From the NCBI GenBank assembly GCA_001687465.1, contig LVLI01000218.1:31558-95557 (forward strand): DNA of 64,000 nt, given 5' to 3'. The notes under the pieces were generated by a model, which was not told the origin of the DNA, ran no database searches, and saw nothing but the letters and a program-made list of their open reading frames with translations. Source of the stretch: Halocafeteria seosinensis (Eukaryota > Sar > Bigyra > Bicosoecida). A program made the position numbers and the translations under genes. Positions 35,481-46,028 of the stretch are shown here, piece after piece (positions within the stretch are counted from its first letter, which is position 1; every line of letters begins with the position of its first letter).

Positions 35481-36209
35481 TCAACCAAAAGCAATAGCCG
35501 CCATGGAGCGGCCAGAGGATTTTGACTCATTAGTAGAGAGAGCCCTCTTGAGTGCTTTCTTCGGGTTACTTCGTGGTTCCCTAGTACTATCTTCTTCAGC
35601 TCTCTCCCTCTTCTTGCTTACACTGTTGGAAGCACTCTCTTTCGTCCCAGTGTCTGTAAGATCGTTCTCTCCACTCAGTCTAATTTTGAGCCACGGATTA
35701 TCATCGTCATCATCATCATTGGATACTGTATTCCCTTTCTTCTTCTTTACGCTCCTTTTACTCCCAGAGTTCAAACCCTTGGTTGAGTCGCTTACAAGTT
35801 TTCTCTGCTCATCCGCGATCTGGCGGACGACGTTGGTCGCGAACCTATCGCCACTCTGTTCTAATTTTCCCGCTGAGATCATTTCAGCATTCTTGGTCAT
35901 GCGTGCTTGGGCTTTCTGCGTAGAAATATATAACTCTCCAGGGACATGGGCTGTCACTGTCCCACGGGGTGGTACGTACCATAACATAGTCGTCTACCCT
36001 TTGCGCCGCCATCCTGCTCTTGGGATTCTTGAAAGAAGCTGCAATTTCAGATTCAATTATGTAACCCATCTCCGTATTGTTTCTTCCGTTGCTCAGCGCT
36101 TACCTCCTTTCTTTGTTTGACCCGCTCGTTTCTTCCTAATACTGTTAGACTTCGAGTTACCTCCTTGAGCTTTCCTCCCTTTTCCGAGCTTCTTCTGTCC
36201 CTGCGGCAT
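35481..36209 (-). CDS. Small basic protein, UPF0390-like N-terminus
   Basis: Exons 36209-36104, 36038-35980 and 35915-35481 give 199 residues. It opens MPQGQKKLGKGRKAQGG, like the MAQG...K start of the UPF0390 / C19orf53 (Leydig-cell tumour 10 kDa) family, followed by a KKGASFKNPKSR segment made across the first junction and ARMTKNAEMISAGKLEQ, which may be the family's conserved helix. The C-terminal half is low-complexity with Lys and Asp runs and a basic KKRERAEED segment, suggesting a nuclear or nucleolar protein. Family assignment is tentative; splicing is supported by exact phase at both junctions. Confidence 0.5.
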
Positions 36210-36549
36210 TTTGGTCAAGATGAGTGGCTGGAGCACATGTGCATCTACAACAAGATCTCCAGAGTTTGAACCATGTCTTGACAGATCAAACGTAGCAATA
36301 GAAGTGGTCCACTCAGACGACTCCACTGGTGCTGCAGTCTGGTGGTAGTGAAGTGTCCCTTCAACTAATTTCGTCAACTTCAACCACGACTAAGAAGGAC
36401 AGGGACTGAAGGAGCAAATGCATGATGTAGTGCAGAAGGTCTACCAGTGTTGAATCGATGCAGCGTGGAGTGCTATGCTGTCCCGCTGCTTCGGTTAGTG
36501 TGGGCTCTTTGGGGGTGGCATGGTTTATCTCCTCAGTTGAAAGTACGGG
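36210..36549. promoter_or_regulatory. Divergent spacer, UPF0390-like / coiled-coil gene
   Basis: 340 bp between divergent starts; no element recognised. A 5' non-coding exon of either gene could lie here. Confidence 0.35.
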
Positions 36550-37386
36550 ATGCCGAGGGCCGATATGAAAGCAGTGCATTATGCTTCAAGGGAAGTGGCT
36601 CGGACAAGCCTGGACAGAGCGAAACGTACAGTTAGTCAATTAAAAGCTCAGGAACGACATCCGCTCAAACACCACGGATTCATCGATGGCGGTAGTACTG
36701 GTACAACAACGTCCGCTGGCGAGCAAAGCCATGGTGCCGAAACATTGCAATCCAAGAAGGCATTGGGACCCTACAGTAGAATGCTGATCGCCCATGCTGA
36801 TCTATATGCGAAGCCTTCGGGCAATACCCTGCACAGACCTGAAGATGCGGTGCCACGATACCCTTACACGGACAATTTGTTAAATGCGGTTATCTATGCT
36901 ATGGCTGACGACCCAGAGCAGTTATGCTACGAGCTAGTAGCAGTGGCAGAAGAATGCCGGCGAGTATCTTCCGAAAATGAAAAGTTGAGACACCAAGTAG
37001 ATGAAATTGCTCGTTACAGGAGTACGTCCATGGACCCAGGTTGGCTAAGTCCCAGGATGACTGCTGCTGAGACCGATATGTACTTCAATCGACCAAACTC
37101 TTCGCCGACACGGAAGAAGGATGCTAAGAGGAGTACCAGCGGCAAAAGGGATAAAAGAAGTAGACAGTCATCCACTGTGCACGGTGGAAGGAAGGAAGCG
37201 CCGAACCAACTCTCTCACAGAAATGCCGCTGCTCTTGAGGCGTACTCCAAAGCTGGTATGGAGAAGAAACGAAACATTGATAAAAAGATTGCCGAGAAAA
37301 AAGAGTGGAATGACTACAATAGACTCGGTAGAAAACCTTCATCCAGTGCGTTGGAGCATTTCGGGCAAAACTCGTCTTTTGACTGA
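36550..37386 (+). CDS. Unrecognised basic coiled-coil protein
   Basis: Single open frame of 278 residues. A central segment (about 110-160: YPYTDNLLNAVIYAMADDPEQLCYELV then a heptad-rich stretch ending RHQVDEIARYR) predicts a short coiled coil. The C-terminal third is strongly basic and Ser-rich with KRDKRSR-type clusters, and a Lys-rich helix near residue 240. No family recognised. Such composition would suit a centrosomal, cytoskeletal or nuclear protein, but nothing in the sequence decides. A second ATG lies five codons inside. Confidence 0.6.
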   Translation: MPRADMKAVHYASREVARTSLDRAKRTVSQLKAQERHPLKHHGFIDGGSTGTTTSAGEQSHGAETLQSKKALGPYSRMLIAHADLYAKPSGNTLHRPEDAVPRYPYTDNLLNAVIYAMADDPEQLCYELVAVAEECRRVSSENEKLRHQVDEIARYRSTSMDPGWLSPRMTAAETDMYFNRPNSSPTRKKDAKRSTSGKRDKRSRQSSTVHGGRKEAPNQLSHRNAAALEAYSKAGMEKKRNIDKKIAEKKEWNDYNRLGRKPSSSALEHFGQNSSFD

Positions 37387-38295
37387 CGTGCTTAGGAGTC
37401 ACAGATCATGTTAAGTTGGATAGTTCTTGTGGATCCACGCGCATCAAGGACTCTGATTGAGCACTGCCCGAGCACTTGGATCCTGGACCATGTGTTATGC
37501 TAGCCCATCCGATCAAGCCCTGGTCCATTGTCCTACGAAGACGATGAGGTTGCGATGGATTCCTGAAGTCGACTGATCATGTGTGGACGCCGATGACATG
37601 GTCGCTCATTCACAGAGGCGTTACGGACTGTCTATCAGGTGCACAATACCGAAAGTTGTGGCGGCATGGTTCGGCGACGGAACATGAAGGTGCTATTGTA
37701 TGAGTGCCGTGAGCTTGCTGCTACAATATACACTAATGGTCGTAGGGCGAGGAGTGTTATTTTTGAACTACCAGTAGATCATAGCCTGCCGCAGGCTGCC
37801 GGCTACTTTAGAAGAACACTTTGATAGTGTTGATACCATCAAACAGCAGGCCTACGATATCCGTGCATGTCCCGTGGTATCTGCAACGAGGACAGTCAAG
37901 AGTATCTGTGGAATGGATACGGTAACGAGACTTCTCAAAGCTGCATCCAGCTCGCCAAAACGGTTTTGGCAAAAGCGCAGGAATGCGGCAGCCTGCAGGA
38001 TGCCGCATGCGTCTCCTATACTGCTGACGTAACCGTGATTCAGCCTGTGAACTTGCAAGTTTCAACTTGCAAGCTACTTCAACCCAGACTGCAGCTGCTG
38101 GCAGCCTGCTGCTTGGCTTTGTTAGCGTTCTCTAAGATTTGTTACGGTCATTTGTGTAATTGCGTAGATTGCCGCTGTATATGAATGAAGGTCACGCACA
38201 CTTTGCGTTCTTGCTCTCGTAATTTCGTATTGCGTGGACCAGCTCAGGTCGCATCATCTGTAAAGAAGTGTTAACATATCTACCAGACCTCTACC
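37387..38295. other. Intergenic region without recognised gene
   Basis: About 0.9 kb. Short open frames only. A 12-base palindrome AACTTGCAAGTT (near 38050-38061) is followed at once by a second AACTTGCAAG copy. Otherwise unremarkable. Confidence 0.4.
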
Positions 38296-39538
38296 ATGTC
38301 AACTCCTCAGGCAGAGACGAAAGACAGAGACTATAAGAGTCAGGTGCTACATACTCGCATCACTTCCTCTGCTAATAGCGCTAAACATCTCTTGCATCTA
38401 CTTCGCGGCCATGTCGACATGGAGCGGCGTACGGCCGTTAAACGGGATAAGTTCGCCCATGAACTTCGTCAAGCTGCACAAGAGGAGGGCTTCGAAAAAT
38501 TGCAGATAACGCTTAATACATTGGCCAACTCGATTGAAAATGAGCAAAGTATTCGCCGACAGATAATGGTAAGTGCCCTCTTGCAAGGGTTGCTACAACG
38601 CATTTCGAGCTTGCATTCCTGGTTTGCAGTGTCAACGTTATGAAGAAAACCTTTTAGCTAAGCTAAAGCATTATAACGAAATATGTTTCGAACCTGCGAA
38701 CGTAAGATGGAAGATGGCGTGTGGTGCTCGGCTACTTTTGGGCTTCTTTATCTGATCTTCTTGGGGAACCATGCAGAAAATGCTGAAGGACCGAGACGAG
38801 ACGCAGCACAAGTACAACAAGGCTGGTGCTCAGGTAACAAAGTTACACTCCAAGAACGAAATTCACAGTAAGAAGTATACGAAAGCTCTGGAGGAACAGC
38901 GGATACAAGAGCAAAGGCACAAGAATGTAGACTTTATGGTACGTCGCTGCAGTGTGTGGACGCCAAGTGTGATAATCCCCATGTCTCTGCGTGCAACGCA
39001 GCTCACTGAAAACGCACAATTATATGAATATCAAAGATTGAAAGATATGAAGCAAATGATAACAGAATTTGTTCATGGGTACATGGCCTTCCATTGCCGC
39101 GCACTTGAAAACTTGTCACGGGTGGCTGAAGTCCTCAACGAAGTGGACCCCCAAGAAGGAATGGACGTAAGGCTTTATTGTGGAGGTGGTGATACTCATT
39201 ACTTTTTTTCTTATATTGGCGATTTCCCCCCGCAGGATATGCGCGACGTACTTGAAGGCGTCAAGCATGCATATACCGCCACTGAGATGGCAACAAAGTC
39301 CCAAAAAGAAGCTGATCGACTAACATCAGATCTTCCATCCAACATTTACAGTAGCGGAGGACCAGCCTCGTCCGTACCGAAACCCAGAACTCCACGCGCA
39401 AACTCGTCGAGGAGAACGGGCGTTGAATTTGCTGCTGAGGGTGAACAATCCCGGCGAAACAATCGTGAAGAGGGGGGCAGGGATAACGAGTCGGCTGAGT
39501 CTGAGCTTGGTTCCGAGTCTGATGCGGAAAATGAATAA
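38296..39538 (+). CDS. CIBAR1: CIBAR/FAM92-type BAR-domain protein
   Basis: BAR-like membrane-curving protein that acts at the ciliary base with CBY1. Exons 38296-38568, 38630-38701, 38777-38938, 39002-39166 and 39236-39538 give 324 residues. The helical domain spans about residues 10-240: alternating heptads, the TSSANSAKHLLHLL start, RYEENLLAKLKHYNEICFEPA, KMLKDRDETQHKYNKA and LKDMKQMITEFVHGYMAFHCRALENL, matching FAM92 in order and spacing. A Ser/Arg then acidic tail follows. The last two introns (63 and 69 bp) are stop-free in frame; the extra text they would add breaks the helices, so splicing is preferred. It ends 2 bp before the convergent SDR gene. Confidence 0.82.
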
Positions 39539-39540
39539 AT

Positions 39541-40578
39541 CTAGAGCCGAGCAGATATATGTGATGGAATTTCAATTTTTCCTTTGCCTTTAACAGTGAT
39601 CTCTTGCGGTTTAACGGCCATAACGTCCCCAGCATATTCTTGGTTTTGCACCAATTCCAAGAAAGCAGTTGCGACGTATTTGGGTGTCATTAATGTTCCT
39701 TGAACAACCTCATCGAGGTGCCCTCCCAACGAGTTTTTCACAAGAGGTGTATCAGCAAAAGACGGGCATAATACATTAACACGGATGTCGTCATCTTTCA
39801 TATATACGCAGCTGCGGGAGAAGTGAATCACTGTAGAGGGGATCCCACGTTGACACCCGTGAATTTACAGTAAGAAATATAAAATAACCCTGAGAGTCGT
39901 ACCTCCAGCTTTTGCTGCAGCATATACAGGATCTATTGGCATTGCTACTAGTCCACCGTAACTAGCAATATTGACTATCGTTCCGGCAACAGAGTTCCTT
40001 TGCATGTATTCGTAAGCAAGTTTTGTACCTGTAATTACCCCTACAAGGTCTATAGTGATCACTTTTTGATACTCGTTAAATCCGCCCTTCGCTATACCCT
40101 GTACAATAAGAAAACCGAGAGTCATAAGGCGGACTTGAGCAGTTTGATCTCTGGCGGCCACTGACAGCGTTGTTCACCATGATCGTCATTTTCCCTAAAC
40201 TTGCGTCCGTCTCATTGATCACGTCTGCAAGCAATCAACCCGTACGCTTATGGCTTGTTGCATACAGCAGCTTCAATGGATGCACCCTACCTTCAATGTC
40301 TTGCTCATTGGCCACATCGCATCGACTCGAGAGGATTCGCCTGTCCGGGAATCTCTGTTGCAGTTCTCTCGCAGCCGTGCGTCCTAGCGTTTCGTTCACT
40401 TCTGCTAGCATGATTCCTGAGCATACGTCTGCTTCGAGCAGAGCGGATGCGAACGCCTTTCCAAGTCCTCCACCTCCTGTATCACTCCGAATCGTCACAC
40501 GTTAGCTTCCGCTTTGCATGCATATCAACTCTTGAACGTACCTCCCGTGATCAAAGCAACATTACCATGGCGCTTCAT
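39541..40578 (-). CDS. Short-chain dehydrogenase/reductase (15-PGDH-like)
   Basis: NAD(P)-dependent classical SDR of 255 residues. Exons 40578-40542, 40476-40291, 40224-40166, 40098-39903 and 39830-39541. The Rossmann motif TGGGGGLG (about residues 11-18) spans the first junction. NNAG is formed at the third junction, which uses a GTCAGT donor. Catalytic residues are visible as the Ser in NIASYGG and the YAAAK tetrad. The closing segment (RVNVLCPSFADTPLV) is typical. The nearest types are 15-hydroxyprostaglandin dehydrogenase-like enzymes; the substrate is unknown. It starts 269 bp from the divergent isochorismatase-like gene. Confidence 0.88.
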
Positions 40579-40847
40579 TCTGAAGATAAACCAATCAATT
40601 CTAGGGGAAAACAAGGAGTCAAAAATGTGCTCGTGATCAACATATCACTCTTATTCAACAATCCTTGAACGTGGTGAATGGATGAGGTTCACAGCATGAC
40701 AGTATCCTGCTACCTCCGCATTCACCACTGAATTTCACCAGAATCCAAGAGGCTTGTCGAGAACGTTGGAGAAGGGGAGAGACAAGTATATTCACCTAGC
40801 AAGAGGAATATTCGTTGTTGCTTGATTTTGTTGAATAATTGACAACA

Positions 40848-41727
40848 ATGTCGTCCTCAATCACACCAGATAACACGCTTCTGATTGTATGCGATGTACA
40901 AGAGAAGTAAGCTCCTCCTATCTATACGCTACAGTGGGGTAGGTTCACGCCATGTTTTACCGCGATTGACAGGTTTGAGAAAGCCATTCATGGCTTTGGA
41001 GGTCTCGTAGACTCGGCGAGCTTCTTGATCCGAGCAGCTCACTTGCTTGGTATGCACATCTGCGCAACAGGTTCGTCAGATGATGTTACCTCACTTATAC
41101 TGTTGGATAGTTCACTGGAGTTTCCGGGTTTCGGTATACAGAGCAAGTACCGGACAAGTTGGGCAATACAGTATCTCAACTGAAAGAGGCATGGAGCGCA
41201 TCAGAGTTGGCGTCCCGAGTTCACGTTGTGAGCAAGACCCGCTTTGCTGTACCGTACTCTGTTGTCTCAGAAGTCCCGAAACATATTCGCAATGTTATCT
41301 TGGTAGGGTTGGAGGTAAGGAAGGCCCCTACAGAGTGGTGTTTTCGGTGTGGTTTGCTTTGTAGCTGTTGACAATTTTGTGGCCCTATGCAGACTCACGT
41401 GTGTATACTTCAAACAGCTCTACAGTTCACCGCCAATGAAGTCAATGTGTACATTCCCGTGGACGGTGTTAGTAGCATCCGGAAATTTGACCGGAACATC
41501 GCTCTTAAGGTACGTTTCTAAACAAGTGTCCAAGAGTCAGCTAGGTGTTTTATCACCTTCTACCAACACAGAGACTAGAAAATACCGCAGGGGTTCGGCT
41601 GACAACAATTGAATCCGTTGTCTTCGAACTCGTCGAGGATTCGCAGCACGAATGCTTCAGGGACATTAGTAAGCTTGTAAAGGAGCAGGCGGCTAAAACA
41701 ATGGAAAATCCTCTAGCAGACGCTTGA
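40848..41727 (+). CDS. Isochorismatase-domain protein (ISOC1/2-like)
   Basis: Cysteine-hydrolase fold, 200 residues. Exons 40848-40906, 40973-41070, 41142-41314, 41393-41509 and 41572-41727. The catalytic Asp lies in LLIVCDVQEKF (about residue 16), the Lys in VVSKTRF and the nucleophile Cys in THVCILQTAL. The GMHICATEQVPDKLG segment made at the second junction (GTTCGT donor) equals the family's PVIVTEQ strand and settles that splice site. The C-terminus (RLTTIESVVFELVEDSQHECF) matches ISOC proteins. The natural substrate of this eukaryotic group is not known. Confidence 0.9.
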
Positions 41728-41921
41728 TTGAACTGAAATTCAATCTACAATATACTGGTATCTATTACATTACACTCAAACTCCCACAGTATGGCGACAC
41801 TACCATGCATCCTACCATATTATAAGTGCTAAAAATGCTACAATCCGGTAGAGGAGGAGTGACTGCAAAGCGCAATACCATAGCATTCCACGGAATGTAT
41901 AAGGACACTGTCAGCGGTAAC

Positions 41922-42744
41922 TTACAAGTTCTCCAAGATTAGATCTTTGTCCTGTCTTTTGGCGGCTGCCGCAGCGCTCTGGTGAGTACTTTGAGGAAAC
42001 TCTCCAATGGAATCAGCCACGCTTCCGACCACTCCGCTAATAAAACTCTGACTGGGTTTAATGCCGTACTGTCTCTGTTGCTGGCCGGGCTTCTCCGAAG
42101 CTGTTGCGAAGCCTCGTTCATACAAGATCGTTGAAGGAGGGATGTCGTGCACTGGACGGCGAATTCGTCTGCCGTGGCGACTACTATCTGATATCATATC
42201 TCTTTCGTTATCCATCATGACGCGTGCGGTTCTGAATCGCAGAGAATATACCAGTCTCCAACCGATCCTCTAACCGAATGGCAATGTACTTACGTGGACC
42301 ACTCTCCCTGGTCATCCAGTCCCCTAAGGCCATTTCCCGACGAAGTCCCAAGTTCAGGGGCTCCATAGTGTTTCTTCTGAGATGGCACTGGGTCATGTGG
42401 CGGAGCAAGGTCTTCGTTCAACCCCTGGTCAGTCATAACACATAACGCAAGTCCATCACAAAGCACCACCAGCTAGGCAAACTTACAGATCGTGTAACAT
42501 GTTTTCCTTCTACTGTACTCCTTGTGTTTTTGTGGACAGGGTTTCCTGCCCAATCTGTTTCGAAGGCCCCCATCGAGCGCTTTTGTTTCAACTCGCGAGC
42601 CTGCTGTTTGACTGCTTCTCTGGTTTCGCCTGGTGCTTCCATCGTCGACGGATCGAATGTCTTCGGTGCTGTCTCTTGGCGGTAATTCCTCCCATCATCG
42701 AAACGTGCCGCTTCCGCGGCCACTTGCATCTCTGATTTTTCCAT
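41922..42744 (-). CDS. Unrecognised charged protein, 232 residues
   Basis: Exons 42744-42487, 42424-42294 and 42231-41922, all phases consistent. The product is hydrophilic and probably disordered: a Lys/Gln helical segment (REAVKQQARELKQKRS), a proline-rich middle, a cluster of Arg/His and a Gln/Ala-rich end. A short apolar stretch (SFISGVVGSVADSIGEF) could be an amphipathic helix. No family recognised. Coding status is supported mainly by three exons joining cleanly without stops. Confidence 0.5.
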
Positions 42745-43090
42745 TGTGGTAATGTAAATTGCCGATCTTGTGTTCAGAGTTGACGGGATTATTGCCCCAT
42801 CTGCATCAAGTATGACTAAGTTTTTCCCAGTGTTAGATGTGCTAATCTATTACGCAAAGATACTCAATGCGGCCTAAAATATGTAGTGAAATGGAATTGG
42901 TGTACAGTTTGTTGAACCATAAACGGCTGCGATATTCCACACTTCAACCAGAGAATTGCCCGGGGTACGATTTGTACCACGGTACAAAGTGGAACATTCA
43001 TAGGAGTGGAGTAGATGGACACCGGAAACAAGACACTACTGCAGCAGTAAATCACTCAGTTAGCCTGTGCCGTATATTAATGACGCAGAA
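42745..43090. other. Spacer between two minus-strand genes
   Basis: 346 bp; no gene seen. Contains the promoter of the preceding minus gene and the 3' end of the hydroxylase. Confidence 0.35.
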
Positions 43091-44402
43091 TTATTTGGTC
43101 TTCTTGGTATCCGTCTCCGGATCGGAGCAAGAATCCTTGGTGTCGTCGTCTGAGGAAGAATCACCACCATCCTTCGTGATTTTTCCCTCTTCAACCAATT
43201 TAGAGGCTTTCTTGGACTTCCCATAGTCGTTTTCGATAATCTCAAAGATCTGCTGCTGTCCCTTGTTCTTCTTGATTTTGTCGGGATGCTGGGTTCCGCC
43301 AGTTTCTTCGCTTTGACCGTAGCGGACTTCAGGGAACTGTTCCCATATCTTTACCGCTTCAGACCAAACAACCGGCTGAGGATCGCCAGGTTCCCAATGA
43401 GTTCCACAAAACATATCAGCAATCATTAGAAGCCCAAAATTGACGTTGTGGTACATGTGCTGCAGGGGATAACAAAAGGAAATCACTCCACCGTTTCTGT
43501 ATGCAACTCGAAACAGAGACTTACGTGGGCATTGTGCTTGTCCCCATTGGCAAAGTCTCCTGTGTATCCGGAATGAGCTCCAGAGCCGGTCATCATACCC
43601 CATCCCATTGGGAATATGTATACATAGTATGGAATTCCCAAGCATGCAAAGGGTAATTGCATGCTAAAACTAAAGATGGCGTACTCGACCGGATGAACAT
43701 ATGTTGCACTGATAGCGCTCTGAGGGGCAATATGATGCATGCGATGCCAGTTCTCCCAAGCGTAGGGCGTGTGCATAAATCGATGCCTGCGTAGGAAAAA
43801 ACACAAGGCCCTAAGTTGGATCCCCCAACACGTATAATCGGCATGACCTGCTTACCCCCAATACCACATAAAATCCGATATAATCATGAGTCCGAGAAAG
43901 ACAGGGGCCATAAGATACCAATGTGCCCACCACCAATCGGCCATGTGGACGTGTGTCACCTCCCAGATAGGGTTGATGAGGAGGATGGAGACGAGCGGCC
44001 AGACGACCAGCTGGTTATAGAGGACGAGTGGAACCATTTTCAACTGCATCATCCACGAAAGAAATCCCATTGAATTACATACTTGCATAGGTCAATCTTT
44101 CTACTCCTTGTTCATAGGAGTCTCAGGGACTGATGGCATACCTGTTGATACCAAAATGGCTCCAGCGGATGCCGCGTCGGTAACTTGTTTTGCTCGAGTT
44201 GCTCGTTTTTCCAGTTCTTGTAGTCCCAGTGCATGTAAATGGTGAACCCAACCCACGTCATGACAAACTGGGCCAAGCAGACAACGAAATATGTTCCCCA
44301 GTGAGGCTCCCGATCAAAATTCATAGTGACAGAGAGAGCTTTCCTTGCCAGTGGGGCGAAGTGGCTCCACCCTTGGCTGAGAATAGCTGCAGTGGACTCC
44401 AT
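43091..44402 (-). CDS. Fatty acid hydroxylase / sterol desaturase superfamily membrane enzyme
   Basis: Di-iron membrane oxygenase of 359 residues. Exons 44402-44142, 44043-43856, 43786-43525 and 43459-43091. All three histidine boxes are present: HRFMH (151-155, formed at a junction), HRMHH (164-168) and HNAHH (234-238, formed at the last junction), around four hydrophobic spans. The exon-exon origin of two boxes strongly supports the splice model. The superfamily includes C-4 methyl sterol oxidase, C-5 sterol desaturase and fatty acid 2-hydroxylase; the substrate cannot be assigned. The last 60 residues are acidic and Lys-rich without an obvious KKXX retrieval signal (the end reads DTKKTK). 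Confidence 0.9.
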
Positions 44403-45182
44403 TTTAATGTACACCGCGTGCAGATTTCGCAAACAGGGAGCAGAAAATTATTCAAAGGATAATGAATACAAGTTCTGACCCTGGAGGTGTCTCACAAAAC
44501 ATACTATTTATGAAGGTAAAGTGCGGACGGCCGGGCAATATGCCGGGAGCCTTCAACGTCGCCCCCAGGAACTGCAGAACTTTTAGGACGTCCAACTTGG
44601 ACGGTCCAAGGGCCCCAAGCCAAGTTGACGCAAACAAAAGCAAATTACGATGGGTATTTTGGAAAAATATAGGAGAGTTTGATGCTATGTCTTGCCGTGA
44701 AACACATCGAAGGTCCTTTGCCTAACTACGGCCCGTCTACGGGGTTTATTTTCACTTCCGTTGTAGAGGAGCATATGTGTCTACCATGGCCGTCACTTCA
44801 GTTACTGACTGCAACAACGTCTATAAAATGCAGTGAACCCAGGAGAGAAGGTGTAAGTAGAACCGGGAATGTGATAGCGCGTGGATGACATAAAACTCGT
44901 CTTTGGTCCGAGACACCTAACCAGATCAGTCTAGGTTAGGAAATGATTCCATTCTCAGTTACTCTCTCGGAAAATTTTTAAGTATCTAGCTTTCACAAAT
45001 GCAGTCAATATCGTTACAAACTGTGACGGCAACTCTCCAACAAGAGCAGCATGTCTTTCCTTCTTTTGTTCGTCTGGCTACAAGTTGAGAGCGATTAGGT
45101 TGATTTCATCAAAATCGTAGTAACGATAGTCCCGTCAAGAAGAACACTTCGTCTCAAACGATGTCTTGAACGAGCAATGCCA
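44403..45182. other. Intergenic region without recognised gene
   Basis: About 0.8 kb upstream of the hydroxylase. One plus-strand open frame (44462-44725) lacks family resemblance. Nothing else supported. Confidence 0.4.
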
Positions 45183-45801
45183 TCATAAATAGGACATTAG
45201 CCGACCTCCATGATATAGCAATGAGGCGAAGCCGATCATTCCCAGGTGGACAAGTCCCCATCTGTTAGGATAACCTTTTGAGTAGAGATAGGCCTGTCCA
45301 GCAGAGAGCAATACGCCCGTGCCTGCACACATGGAATACTTTGAAATGGCGGACGTTGATTTGAGGACAGTATACGTGGACGTACCGAAGCCCTCCACAT
45401 GCCCAATGTAGATGTCTTTTTCCTTTAGTTGCTTATCCTTATGAACCCTGTTGAAGTGATACGTAGATAGGAAGAATCCGACCGTACCAGCAGCTGCAAA
45501 GGATGTTCCTATCACACCATGCCTAGCCATATGCGCTGTATGAAAACGAAGTATGTCAGACCCGCGGCATTCCTTCATTGCCTAAAAACGTACCAACGTA
45601 GATGCCTCCCGCACACGACAAGGTGGCTCCTACCGACATAAACATAGGAGGAGCGCCGTCATTCCTCCCCTTGAAATCATCCATATCGTCCAATTCATCA
45701 AGGTCTTCGTCTTCCAGTACCGGGTCCTTGAATGGGTCCTCCTCCTCATCATCATCTTCGACCCTATTCCATAGTGCTCTTAGTGGACCCGACGGCATCA
45801 T
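45183..45801 (-). CDS. Unrecognised small membrane protein with acidic N-terminus
   Basis: Exons 45801-45594 and 45535-45183 (58 bp intron) give 186 residues. The first 50 residues hold an Asp/Glu-rich run (VEDDDEEEDPFKDPVLEDEDLDE region). Then three to four hydrophobic segments rich in Gly, Ala and Ser follow (FMSVGATLSCAGGIYVA; GVIGTSFAAAGTVGFFL; SMCAGTGVLLSAGQAYLY; LVHLGMIGFASLLYHGG). Small-residue spacing resembles TMEM14- or Tim17-like bundles, but I do not recognise the family. Shares a 227 bp divergent spacer with the WW-methyltransferase. Confidence 0.6.
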
Positions 45802-46028
45802 AAAACATTCATGAGGTTTCTACAGTATTAATACAAGTCATACTATGCAGTCATAGGTTGACTCGTAGCACAGAAGCTACAGATAACTCGCGAGGTGAAG
45901 TTGTGAAGCCCGACGAATCGGCGACGATGTGGCCAGACAGCCAGCCTAGTATCAGTGCAGAAGTTCATCGGAGAAAAGGGTTGGTTTATCGGTGGTAAGT
46001 GTGACAGCGCAAGTGTGGGCAACTGGAT

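Noticed and set aside
44462-44725. Plus-strand open frame upstream of the hydroxylase
   Set aside because: No domain, no splice partner, and no resemblance to known proteins.
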